NCBI GenBank assembly: GCA_002877855.1
Contig: PNIA01000022.1
Coordinates: 1 to 27,946, forward strand
DNA from: Caldisphaera sp.
GTDB taxonomy: Archaea; Thermoproteota; Thermoprotei_A; Sulfolobales; Acidilobaceae
Direction of reading: 5' to 3'
Length of the DNA: 27,946 bases
A program made the translations under genes and the position numbers. Numbering within the stretch: position 1 is the first letter of the stretch; each line of letters opens with the position of its first letter. Positions 7,261 to 15,755 of the stretch are shown here, in pieces. A model generated the notes under the pieces. That model ran no database searches. It was given only the letters and a program-made list of their open reading frames with translations, and was not told where the DNA came from.

Positions 7261-7830
7261 ATGTTGTCGCAATCAGATCATCCTGCTATGACAGAAGGAG
7301 CATTAGAATCTAGTTATGGAGGAGAATCTATGGCACATATGAGGTACTTGATTTTCGCTGATATTGCTGAAAAAGAAGGATTTAAAAATGTTGCAAGATT
7401 ATTTAGAGCTATTGCATTTGCCGAACAAGTACACGCTAGAAATCATTTCCAAAGATTAGGCAAATTAAAGGAAGGTAAAAAAGTAGTTGCTGATGCACCG
7501 TTTGGACCTGGAAACACATCTAAAAATCTAGAGCTTGCAATAATGGGTGAAGAGTTTGAAGTAAACGAAATGTATCCAACATATATTGAAATGGCTAAAT
7601 TCCAAAAAGATAAAGAGGCTGAAATTTCATTTAGATATGCATTAGAGGCTGAAAAAATACATGCTAAACTATTTATGGAGGCAAAAAAATATGTTGATGA
7701 TGGGAAGGATATGCCTATTGATGGATTTATATGGATTTGTCCTGTTTGTGGGCATACACTAATTGCTAAGGAACCTCCAAATAGATGTCCAATATGCGCA
7801 GCTTTTGGCAAAGATTTTATTAAATTTTAA
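7261..7830 (+). CDS. Rubrerythrin
   Basis: An approximately 189-residue rubrerythrin, a cytoplasmic peroxidase that reduces H2O2 in anaerobes and microaerophiles. The four-helix ferritin-like domain carries the di-iron Glu/His ligands in EGALESSYGGESMAHM, AFAEQVHARNH, EEFEVNEMYP and ALEAEKIHAKL. The C-terminal rubredoxin-like domain has CPVCGHTL and CPICAAFGK, giving the two CxxC pairs for one iron. Both domains are complete. A GTG at 7255 also lies in frame but sits inside the GGTGA ribosome binding site, so I prefer the ATG at 7261; the next codon, TTG at 7264, has better spacing and cannot be excluded. The gene is 15 bases ahead of gcvT and probably co-transcribed with it. Confidence 0.93.
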   Translation: MLSQSDHPAMTEGALESSYGGESMAHMRYLIFADIAEKEGFKNVARLFRAIAFAEQVHARNHFQRLGKLKEGKKVVADAPFGPGNTSKNLELAIMGEEFEVNEMYPTYIEMAKFQKDKEAEISFRYALEAEKIHAKLFMEAKKYVDDGKDMPIDGFIWICPVCGHTLIAKEPPNRCPICAAFGKDFIKF

Positions 7831-7845
7831 ACCAGCGGTGATTTT

Positions 7846-8961
7846 ATGTATAATGTACCTTTACATGATCTTCACCAAAAATTAAATGCTAGCTTTGGTG
7901 AATTTGCTGGTTGGAACGTACCTATGATATACAGTTCTACTATGGAAGAACATGTGGCTGTAAGAAAATCTGTTGGTATTTTTGATATAAGCCATATGGG
8001 AAGACTTAAAATAACAGGAAAGGATTCTTTAAATTTATTGGAAAAAGCTTTTACGAAGAAAATATCTAAAACAAAAGAGAATTTCATGAGTGGACCAACT
8101 CTTGCATTAAACGAGTATGCAAGGGTTATTGATGATGAAATGTGGTATAAAATTAATGATGAAGAATGGTTGGCAGTGCCAAATGCAGCAACAAGAGAAA
8201 GAATGATAAGTCATTTTAAGCAAATTTCTGAAAAAAATAAATATAATGTTGAAATAAAGGATTTAACATTTGATTATGTCCTATTAGCATTACAAGGCCC
8301 TGAAAGCCAAAATATTATGGATAAACTTGGTGCATCGTGGACATCTACCTTAAAACCATTAGAATTTAGATTAAATGAAAATATAAGAGACTCAAACGTT
8401 TTTCTTATAAGTAGGAGCGGATGGACAGGAGAAGACGGTTTTGAAATATGGGCAACTCCTAAGGATGCTGAAAAATTATACAATTACATATTAAAAGAAG
8501 GCGTTAAGCCCATAGGAATAGCGGCAAGAGATACATTAAGGATTGAAATGGGATTTGTTTTAGGAGGAAATGAATATGGAGAAGATCCATTAAAATACCC
8601 ATGTGCATTAAGCCTAAAATACGGCATGGGTGCAATAGATTGGGAAAAAACTGGATATATTGGAGAGGAAAGTCTTAGATCATGCCGTAAAGAAGGTTTA
8701 AGATGGATTAGAATAGGAATTGAAATGAAGAAAAGTTTTGCCCGCTTTATACCAAGGCATGGATACAAAATATTAATTGATGATATAGAAGTAGGTTGGG
8801 TAACAAGCGGAACATATAGCCCTATTTTAGAAAAAGGAATAGGGATGGGATATATAGATACTAGATATTCAATTGTAGGAGAGCCTATTACAATAAGCGA
8901 TGGTAAAGGTAGGTCAGGAGAAGCAAAAATTTCAGAATTCCCATTAATTAAGAAAAAGTAG
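7846..8961 (+). CDS. gcvT: Glycine cleavage system T protein (aminomethyltransferase)
   Basis: A 371-residue GcvT of normal length. It moves the methylene group from the aminomethylated lipoyl arm of GcvH to the one-carbon carrier (a tetrahydrofolate- or methanopterin-type pterin in archaea) and releases ammonia. Recognisable family segments are LHDLHQKLNASFGEFAGWNVPM at the start, FDISHMGRL, RSGWTGEDGFEIW, RDTLRIEMGF and the C-terminal barrel with VGWVTSGTYSP. GcvH and GcvP are not in the window. The ATG at 7846 follows a textbook GGTGAT site at 7837-7842. The stop codon directly abuts the stop of gatB on the other strand, so transcription of the two must run into each other or end inside the opposite gene. 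Confidence 0.93.
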   Translation: MYNVPLHDLHQKLNASFGEFAGWNVPMIYSSTMEEHVAVRKSVGIFDISHMGRLKITGKDSLNLLEKAFTKKISKTKENFMSGPTLALNEYARVIDDEMWYKINDEEWLAVPNAATRERMISHFKQISEKNKYNVEIKDLTFDYVLLALQGPESQNIMDKLGASWTSTLKPLEFRLNENIRDSNVFLISRSGWTGEDGFEIWATPKDAEKLYNYILKEGVKPIGIAARDTLRIEMGFVLGGNEYGEDPLKYPCALSLKYGMGAIDWEKTGYIGEESLRSCRKEGLRWIRIGIEMKKSFARFIPRHGYKILIDDIEVGWVTSGTYSPILEKGIGMGYIDTRYSIVGEPITISDGKGRSGEAKISEFPLIKKK

Positions 8962-10386
8962 CTAATGTTTAGTTAATGTTATTTCTATCATTTTTCTTAT
9001 TGTTTTCGGATCTATTGCTTTCCCTTTAGCCTTCTTTAAAACTTTTCCTACTAAATAATCCAATGCCTCCCTCTTACCTGAAATGAAGTCTTCTACTGCT
9101 TTTTTCTCTTCATTTATTACTGAAATTATTAAATTCGTAGGTTCTACTTTTTCTGGTAAAACTAAGTTCATATCATTACCATTTTCAAGCAATTTTGGTA
9201 ATATATTATATTTTAATTCGTCGTATGTGTATAATTTATTGGAAACCAGAGTGCTCAAAAGTTTCAATATCTGCGTGTTTGGCCAATTACTTTTTTCATA
9301 AATATTTTTGCCAGATTTTTTCAATAAACCTTTATAATCTATGGCTAAGATTCTTGCCGTTATCTTTGGATCTGAACCAATCCTAACTGATTCTAAAAAT
9401 AGCTCTGCTGCAGGTTTAACGGTTATTAAACTCCAAGCTATTCTTTGGGATACACCATACATAGTTATTCTATTCATAAAGTTCTCTGGAGTCATAAAAT
9501 TACCAGATAATGCTTCTTTTAATAATGGCTCGGTCTTTATTGAGGGTATATCTGGGTCTGGAAAATACAAGTACTCTTCTTCTGTTTCCTTACTCCTCAA
9601 AGGCTTTGTTACTCCTCTTATTGAATCCCAATGTCTTGTCTCTCTTTTTATTTTACCTCCTTCTTCAACTATTTTACTTTGTCTGAAAATTTCATATTTT
9701 AATGCCTTTTCTAAATCTAATGTACTACCTATGTTCTTAACTTCTACCCTTTCCCCTCCTTCAACACTTACATTTGCATCCACTCTAAAAGATCCTTCTA
9801 ACCTTGGATTAATTGCACCAATATATTCCATAGTTAATAAAAGGTATTCAACAGCTTTTCTTGCATCTCTTGGCGTAGGTATTTCAGGTTCTGTTACAAC
9901 CTCCAATAGCGGAACCCCGCTTCTATTATAATCTAAATAAGCATATTCACTTAACAAAATATTGCCTCCACTATATTCAGTTTTTCCTGGATCCTCCTCT
10001 ATGTTCATCCTTCTTAACGTAACGCTTTTCCATGTCAGGTGATCTGAATCAAAATACTTCAAAATACCTTTTAAACAAACTGGTATACCTCCTGCCTTTT
10101 CATATTGAGTTATTTGGTAATTTTTAGGCAAATCTGGATAAAAATAGTGTTTTCTAGTAAACACCATAAATTCAGGTATTTCGCAGTTAAATGATTTTGA
10201 AACTAATAGAGCTAACTTTAATGGATTTCTTCTTGGAACTGGAAGTGCTCCAGGTAATCCTAAACAAACCGGGCAAACATTTGTGTTTGGCTCATATTTT
10301 CTGTAATTTGAATCACAATCACAAAATAGCTTTGTTCCTGCTTCACTTAATTGAGTATGTATTTCAAGTCCTATTTTATATTTCAT
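8962..10386 (-). CDS. gatB: Asp-tRNA(Asn)/Glu-tRNA(Gln) amidotransferase subunit B
   Basis: A 474-residue GatB, the subunit that binds mischarged tRNA and activates the aminoacyl side chain with ATP before amidation. The N-terminal cradle domain starts KIGLEIHTQL and has the zinc ligands Cys22, Cys24, Cys38 and Cys41 (FCDCD and CPVC). The central signature VTEPEIPTPRDA is present, and the C-terminal helical/YqeY-like tail domain ends at residue 474. In archaea Glu-tRNA(Gln) is amidated by GatDE, so GatCAB is expected to act on Asp-tRNA(Asn). It is the last gene of a tight gatC-gatA-gatB cluster, starting one base after the gatA stop. Confidence 0.96.
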   Translation of the reverse strand: MKYKIGLEIHTQLSEAGTKLFCDCDSNYRKYEPNTNVCPVCLGLPGALPVPRRNPLKLALLVSKSFNCEIPEFMVFTRKHYFYPDLPKNYQITQYEKAGGIPVCLKGILKYFDSDHLTWKSVTLRRMNIEEDPGKTEYSGGNILLSEYAYLDYNRSGVPLLEVVTEPEIPTPRDARKAVEYLLLTMEYIGAINPRLEGSFRVDANVSVEGGERVEVKNIGSTLDLEKALKYEIFRQSKIVEEGGKIKRETRHWDSIRGVTKPLRSKETEEEYLYFPDPDIPSIKTEPLLKEALSGNFMTPENFMNRITMYGVSQRIAWSLITVKPAAELFLESVRIGSDPKITARILAIDYKGLLKKSGKNIYEKSNWPNTQILKLLSTLVSNKLYTYDELKYNILPKLLENGNDMNLVLPEKVEPTNLIISVINEEKKAVEDFISGKREALDYLVGKVLKKAKGKAIDPKTIRKMIEITLTKH

Positions 10387-10387
10387 T

Positions 10388-11806
10388 TTAATCGCCTGCT
10401 ATCAAATTGTATAAACCCGTTATTTCTTCAACCAAAGATCCTAGAGATATCAATTTTTCCTCTTCAAATGGACCAGCCATAAATTGAATCCCTATAGGTA
10501 AATTATTGTAAAAACCTGCAGGCATAGCTAATGCTGGAACACCTGCTAAGTTTGCAACAACTGTGTAGATATCCATTGCATATAATTTTAATGGATCTTT
10601 AATTCTTTCGCCTATTTTAGGAGGTAATATGGGTGAAACAGAACTAGCAACAATACAATTTTTTGTCATATTTAAAATCTCGTCTCTTATAATTCTTCTT
10701 CCCTTTGTAGCAGCAATATAATAATCATTTATGAAACCTTCACTTAATGCCAATACCCCCATTAAGATTCTTTTCTTAACTTCAAATCCGAAATAATATC
10801 TTCTTGTATTCTCACTCATTTCTTTATAGCTCAAACCTTCAGAAGAAATTGGATATAGTTTTCCATCATATCTAGCTAAATTGCTTGCAGCTTCTGCAAA
10901 AGCTATAGTATAATAAGCGGGTAGAGCGTATTTTAAATTTTCAAATTTACCTTCGTATTCAATAGCTACTCCCTCATTTTCTATTTTTTCCAGTAACTTA
11001 TAAATAGTTGATCTTATAGGAGGTTCCGAATCTTCTATAAATTCTTTGGGGATGCAAATTTTAAATTTACTATTACTTTTGTAATTATTATTAACACTAG
11101 TTGCATCTTTTTCATCATAACCTTTTATCACATCCCAAATTAAAGCTAAATCTTTTACGCTTCTTGCCATAGGGCTTATTTGCTCCAAACTATTAGCATA
11201 TGGAATTAACCCATATCTACTCACAGTTCCATAAGTAGGTTTTAATCCAACGGTAGCAGTATATGATGCAGGTAATCTTACGGACCCCCCAGTATCGCTC
11301 CCTAATGAAAGGTCACAACTCCCATAAGCTAGGCTAGCAGCGCTTCCACCACTACTACCCCCAGGAACCCTTGTTATATCCCATGGATTTCTTGTTAAAC
11401 CATACGCGCTGAACTCTGTTGTAGAACCCATTGCGAATTCATCTAAGTTAGTTTTTCCTATTATAATCCCCCCTTCTTCTAATATTTTTTCAACAACTGT
11501 TGCATTATATGGAGGAATGTAGTTTTCCAATATCTTAGAGCCAGCAGTTGTTGGTAAAAAATTAGTTGAAATGTTATCCTTAATGCTAACAACTAAACCT
11601 GGTATCTTCATTTTCTTGCCAGATGCGATATTTCTCTTTATTTCACTTATCCTATCTAAAATAAAATCTTCAGAATCAATTGATATATATGCATTTATAA
11701 TATTATCTTTTTTCCTAATTAATTCCAATTTTTTAAAAACATAATCTTCCATTTCTAAGCTTCCTTTTCTTATGTTTTCTAATATAGAAACAGCAGTTTC
11801 TTTCAT
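10388..11806 (-). CDS. gatA: Asp-tRNA(Asn)/Glu-tRNA(Gln) amidotransferase subunit A
   Basis: GatA, the amidase subunit, hydrolyses glutamine and sends ammonia through a channel to GatB. The amidase signature is intact: the Ser-cisSer-Lys triad is formed by the Lys of VSIKDNI, the Ser of GGSSGGSAA and the nucleophile of GSDTGGSVRLP. I place the start at the ATG at 11806, which overlaps the gatC stop by one base (TAATG) and follows a GGAGAGGAGAA region. This gives 472 residues beginning MKETAVSILE. An upstream in-frame ATG at 11821 would add five residues but lies inside gatC with a poorer site. Length and motifs match the family. Confidence 0.95.
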   Translation of the reverse strand: MKETAVSILENIRKGSLEMEDYVFKKLELIRKKDNIINAYISIDSEDFILDRISEIKRNIASGKKMKIPGLVVSIKDNISTNFLPTTAGSKILENYIPPYNATVVEKILEEGGIIIGKTNLDEFAMGSTTEFSAYGLTRNPWDITRVPGGSSGGSAASLAYGSCDLSLGSDTGGSVRLPASYTATVGLKPTYGTVSRYGLIPYANSLEQISPMARSVKDLALIWDVIKGYDEKDATSVNNNYKSNSKFKICIPKEFIEDSEPPIRSTIYKLLEKIENEGVAIEYEGKFENLKYALPAYYTIAFAEAASNLARYDGKLYPISSEGLSYKEMSENTRRYYFGFEVKKRILMGVLALSEGFINDYYIAATKGRRIIRDEILNMTKNCIVASSVSPILPPKIGERIKDPLKLYAMDIYTVVANLAGVPALAMPAGFYNNLPIGIQFMAGPFEEEKLISLGSLVEEITGLYNLIAGD

Positions 11807-12096
11807 TATTCTCCTCTCCATGGTATTTTAATTTTATTTTGGGCAACCCTTTCATTTGGTATTAAATCGTATATGTTTACTTTTTCTATATTCACACTAT
11901 ATGGTGGATTCAATTCGCTATCCCAAACGTTATAAAGAGGCTTAACATTAAGTGAGCCCAATGATGAGACTTGATTTAATAAGCTTCTAATTTCATCAAT
12001 ATCCTTACAAAGCTTTTCAAGCTCTTCTTCAGTAAAATTAATTCTCGATAGATCCAATAATTCATTTATTATATCTTTATCACATTTTTTACTCAA
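11806..12096 (-). CDS. gatC: Asp-tRNA(Asn)/Glu-tRNA(Gln) amidotransferase subunit C
   Basis: A 96-residue GatC, the small belt-like subunit that wraps around and stabilises the GatA-GatB pair. Typical features are the N-terminal helical part with LDLSRINFTEEELEKLC, followed by the extended tail with VKPLYNVWD and DLIPNERVAQNKIKIPWRGE. The start codon is TTG at 12096, with a GTGGG stretch upstream as a weak ribosome binding site. It is 20 bases after the AbrB/PhoU gene and shares one base with gatA, so all four are probably one operon. Confidence 0.92.
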   Translation of the reverse strand: MSKKCDKDIINELLDLSRINFTEEELEKLCKDIDEIRSLLNQVSSLGSLNVKPLYNVWDSELNPPYSVNIEKVNIYDLIPNERVAQNKIKIPWRGE

Positions 12097-12116
12097 GTCT
12101 GCCCACTTTTTGTGTC

Positions 12117-13178
12117 TTAATAATGCATCTTATTATATTTTTTGTTCCCATTGATCTCTCTTTCCATATTTAGTCCGACTTGAGCCTCAATTACATCTAT
12201 TGAATATGCCATAGCCCTTCTTAATCCATCGAGTATTGGATAGATTTCATAAAATTGCTTAGACCCCTTTAATGATTTGATTAATTCAAGTTCCTTATCA
12301 ATTAATTCATGAATTCTAGAATATACATTTAGCAATTCATTAGCATTTTGGCTTGTTCCTATATTATCAACTATAGATATAACTTCTTTTGACACATCAT
12401 TTATAAGATTATCAAGCATATCTGGTATTTGGATATCATTTATATTTTCTATCATCCATGTAGACATAAAAACTATGTGATCTGCAATCCTTTCAATGCT
12501 TTTTATAGTTGTATAAAGATTAATCGCTTCAGTCGAGTTATAAATGCCTAGATCCTCAAGCTTAACAGTTTCCTGAAGTGCAAGATTGATTTGCTTATAG
12601 ATATATAAATAAAGTTTATCCATTACATCATCTCTTTTTATTATGCTATTAAAGATCTCTATATCTCTATTTTTTATTGCATTTCCAAAATCCTCTAGCA
12701 TAGACTTAAATGTCTTCCTCATATTTTCTATTGCAAGAGTTGTAGGTATTGAACTCAAATCTACAACAACACGCAGCGTTACGCTGTTCTCGCTTTCTTC
12801 TAAAACTTCAAGCCCAACTACTTTATTTCTCACATTATTCATTATTTGATATACTCTGTTTAACATTAAAGGTGAAAATACTAGTTTTATCGAAGTATAT
12901 CCTGCTAAATAAGCCGAGATTACCTCCATAATAATAGCAGAATCTAATAAATTTTCATTTATATAAATCTCCTTCTGAATCTCCATAGGTTTTTCTTTAT
13001 GTTTGGATGAATAAATTTTTAATGCATTATCTCTTGTTAATTCCATAACAACTTCTAACCCTTTATCTATACCTAATTCATCAGCCCATTCTTTTGGTAT
13101 AGAAATTATATATGTTGATCCTCCCGTTACCTGGACTCTTCTTACCATTTTTGTTTCTTTTTGATTTTTCTTAGACAT
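12117..13178 (-). CDS. AbrB-PhoU domain regulator (archaeal phosphate-uptake-regulator type)
   Basis: A roughly 353-residue protein with an N-terminal SpoVT/AbrB-like DNA-binding fold (VRRVQVTGGSTYIISIPKEW) at about residues 12-50. A linker domain and two PhoU-like three-helix repeats follow over about the last 230 residues, with many acidic and hydrophobic heptads and segments such as SIERIADH. PhoU repeats bind metal clusters and modulate phosphate transport signalling in bacteria. The archaeal AbrB-PhoU fusions are annotated as phosphate-uptake regulators, mostly by homology. No phosphate transporter gene is adjacent; instead it leads the gatCAB cluster, 20 bases upstream. The ATG at 13178 follows a GGTG element. 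An in-frame GTG at 13184 is part of that element and is less likely. Confidence 0.85.
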   Translation of the reverse strand: MSKKNQKETKMVRRVQVTGGSTYIISIPKEWADELGIDKGLEVVMELTRDNALKIYSSKHKEKPMEIQKEIYINENLLDSAIIMEVISAYLAGYTSIKLVFSPLMLNRVYQIMNNVRNKVVGLEVLEESENSVTLRVVVDLSSIPTTLAIENMRKTFKSMLEDFGNAIKNRDIEIFNSIIKRDDVMDKLYLYIYKQINLALQETVKLEDLGIYNSTEAINLYTTIKSIERIADHIVFMSTWMIENINDIQIPDMLDNLINDVSKEVISIVDNIGTSQNANELLNVYSRIHELIDKELELIKSLKGSKQFYEIYPILDGLRRAMAYSIDVIEAQVGLNMEREINGNKKYNKMHY

Positions 13179-13282
13179 TTTCACACCAATATATAAATCT
13201 ATAAATAATATTTAAATATATATATTATATAATGATCTTTAGATAATATATAAAAATTTTTATAAAATAAATTAATTTATAT

Positions 13283-14845
13283 TTATAAAAATTCAAAGTT
13301 TTTAGATGTAACTTCTCCTCTTATTGCCCTAGATGAATGGACTCCTAGTACTTTTACTTCATTTATATAGCTTAATCTTGAATAATCTCCTTTTATAACG
13401 ACCATTAAAGGATAGCTTCCTACTTGCCTTGCATAGCAAAAACCTTTATCACATTCTTCTACCCATAAATCCTTTAATATTGTTCCTTGAGGGGCAACTA
13501 AAGATAGCATATAAGGATCAAATTGATCTCTAATATAGTGAATAAAAGACTTAGATATGCCTTCGTTCTTTTTTCTTATTCCATGATCAATTCTATATGC
13601 CTTTGTGTTTTCTAATGCAAGCAATTTTCTTACATTTACCCTTCTAACCATTAATTTCCTTTTAATTATTTCTTCTAAAAACTCTTTATTATATCTATAG
13701 GTCTCTTTTGTTTCTCCAGGTAAACCTAATATGAAATTAATACCTGGAAGCAATTCTGGCAAACCATTATAGCCTCTAGATGAACCAACAGAATTAACAA
13801 TTTCTATGGACTTAATAGCTTCATCGAATGTTACCTTTAAGTTGTTTATCTTTATTACCTTTGGATCTAAAGATTCGATACCAAACGCAGCCACATCCCC
13901 CGGGGTGTGATATTTTATTATTATATTTAACGCATCCATAGATTCTTTTGGGTACCTAGATATAGTACCAGGATTTACATTATCTATATGCAATACGTGT
14001 AAATTAGGAGCGTTAGACCTAATTCCATAAAACAACCTTCCTAATTCATTTGAGTTAGGAATAGGCCATTCATCTTCTCCTATCCTTTCTGATCCATAGA
14101 CAAGGATATCGGCTTGCCTCCCTAATCTAAAAGATCTTGCCCCATTATCATATAATGCCTTTACTTCTTTAACTATACCTTCTACTTTTCTTTGTATAGG
14201 TTTTCCTCTTAATGGCTCTACACAGAAGCTACAACCGCCAGATATCCACCTAGAGCATCCTCTATATGTTTCTAATTCAACAATAAGGTTTTTACCGTAA
14301 TTGGGGTGTTGCTTTATTATTCTTGCTCCTAAAGCAGCAAACTTATCAACATCATCATAATTCTCCCTTATTTTATAGGGAGATGCGTTGCTTTCCCCAT
14401 CTTTAAAAAATTCATAAAAATAAATTTCAGGATCACCAATTACTAGTACATCAAAACCCGCTTTTTTAAATACTGATGGACTTATTGCATCTTTACCTCC
14501 TATTTGACCTATTCCCCACTTTGCCGCTGGACCAACAAGTACCTTAAAGGGTTTATTTAAAATTTTAGCATATAATAAAAGTTCTTCACCGGTTATAGGT
14601 TTTCCTCCGATGTATTTGCCTGGGACTACTACACCCGCGGAAAATATAGCTAAATCATAATCATTATAATTAGTTAACTGGGTATTTCTTAGCTGATCTA
14701 TTGTTACATATTTTATTTTAATATCATTATCAACACTCCATATAGCACCTGATATATATCTGGGATAAACATCTATATATGGAGGTACTCCTAGGCCTCC
14801 AGGCTCATCATTATACCCATCAACTATTAAAACTTTTCTCATCAT
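13283..14845 (-). CDS. Archaeal radical SAM protein with B12-binding-like N-terminus
   Basis: A 520-residue protein. Residues 1 to about 150 resemble the Rossmann-type B12-binding-like domain found before many radical SAM domains (KVLIVDGYNDEPGGLGVPPY, then LVGPAAKWG). The radical SAM core follows, with its cluster Cys in RGCSRWISGGCSFC: Cys197, Cys205 and Cys208, spaced C-x7-C-x2-C instead of the usual C-x3-C-x2-C. Further core signatures are RSFRLGRQAD, HIDNVNPGTI, AAFGIESLDPKV and NFILGLPGET. The last 60 residues look like a small beta domain, possibly TRAM-like. I believe it belongs to a conserved archaeal family related to the MJ1487-type proteins, whose function is not known to me. It overlaps the end of terC by 26 bases, which implies translational coupling. 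Other annotations call it Fe-S oxidoreductase. Confidence 0.85.
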   Translation of the reverse strand: MMRKVLIVDGYNDEPGGLGVPPYIDVYPRYISGAIWSVDNDIKIKYVTIDQLRNTQLTNYNDYDLAIFSAGVVVPGKYIGGKPITGEELLLYAKILNKPFKVLVGPAAKWGIGQIGGKDAISPSVFKKAGFDVLVIGDPEIYFYEFFKDGESNASPYKIRENYDDVDKFAALGARIIKQHPNYGKNLIVELETYRGCSRWISGGCSFCVEPLRGKPIQRKVEGIVKEVKALYDNGARSFRLGRQADILVYGSERIGEDEWPIPNSNELGRLFYGIRSNAPNLHVLHIDNVNPGTISRYPKESMDALNIIIKYHTPGDVAAFGIESLDPKVIKINNLKVTFDEAIKSIEIVNSVGSSRGYNGLPELLPGINFILGLPGETKETYRYNKEFLEEIIKRKLMVRRVNVRKLLALENTKAYRIDHGIRKKNEGISKSFIHYIRDQFDPYMLSLVAPQGTILKDLWVEECDKGFCYARQVGSYPLMVVIKGDYSRLSYINEVKVLGVHSSRAIRGEVTSKNFEFL

Positions 14846-15746
14846 TTTTATCTTCCTTTTTATTTAACAAAAATGAGTATAATAAAGCTAAAACTATAAT
14901 AAATATTATAACAATGATTGAAATATATTCTGGAATAAAAATATTGATATCCAGAAATTTGCTTATGCTATTTATCAAAGAACTGATACCAATATAGCTC
15001 AAACCAATGGCAAGAAAACCATCTATATGCTTTAAATTTATCAGAGATTTGTTTACATTAAAATATATAGACCTAATAATCATTGTTCCAAATATAGTTG
15101 AGGAATAAGCTATTATTTCATTTCTTGTTAACAGGACTATCGCTGGAATTGAATCAAAGGCAAATATTAAATCAGTAACCTCAATTGCCAAAATAACCAA
15201 AAAATATTTAGTAGGATAAATTTTACCATTCTTTCTAATAAAGAAGGAAAATTTTTCATTTAATAATTCATCTTTAAATCTTTTCTTTAAAAATAATACA
15301 AACCTAGATTCTTCATTTTCATTTCTTATTTCATTTTTGCCTAATTCATAAGCGCTAAATAAAACAATTAATGATAATAAAATAGAACCAAAGCTAAATA
15401 TATCAATTAATTTTATACCTGCAAAAACGAAAAAGAACCTAAATATTAAAGCAGAATAACTTCCTATAGCTATAGCTCTCTCTTGAAATTCAAAAGATAT
15501 GGAAAATTGTTTAAATATAAGTAAGAAAACAAGGATATTGTCTAAACTAAGCGAAACCTCTAACAAATAAGATACTAAATATAGATAAGAACTGTGAAAA
15601 CCATAATTTAAATAGAGCAATAAAAGGAAAAACATTGATAATGAAACCCAAATTAAAATTAAATACTTGAAATCTTTTTTAAATAGGAATTCAATACTAA
15701 TACCAAATAAAAGTATTGCTAACAAAGAAAACCATATTAAATACAT
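14820..15746 (-). CDS. TerC-family integral membrane protein
   Basis: A 308-residue polytopic membrane protein with seven to nine hydrophobic segments and the two TerC acidic motifs within helices: EVSLSLDN (Glu63, Asp69) and EVTDLIFAFDS (Glu189, Asp192, Asp198). In bacteria, TerC-family members such as Alx and MeeF export manganese or supply metal to secreted metalloenzymes, and the intramembrane acids are the likely ion ligands. The loop between the two halves (about 136-180) is strongly charged. The protein is shorter at the ends than some bacterial TerC proteins but complete in motifs. It lies 9 bases after aspS and overlaps the radical SAM gene, so the three form one transcription unit. 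Confidence 0.9.
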   Translation of the reverse strand: MYLIWFSLLAILLFGISIEFLFKKDFKYLILIWVSLSMFFLLLLYLNYGFHSSYLYLVSYLLEVSLSLDNILVFLLIFKQFSISFEFQERAIAIGSYSALIFRFFFVFAGIKLIDIFSFGSILLSLIVLFSAYELGKNEIRNENEESRFVLFLKKRFKDELLNEKFSFFIRKNGKIYPTKYFLVILAIEVTDLIFAFDSIPAIVLLTRNEIIAYSSTIFGTMIIRSIYFNVNKSLINLKHIDGFLAIGLSYIGISSLINSISKFLDINIFIPEYISIIVIIFIIVLALLYSFLLNKKEDKNDEKSFNS

Positions 15747-15755
15747 TTATACCAC

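Noticed and set aside
9341..9931. 196-residue open frame on the plus strand inside gatB
   Set aside because: It lies wholly within the well-supported gatB gene on the other strand and has the low-complexity Ser/Leu/Phe content of an antisense shadow.
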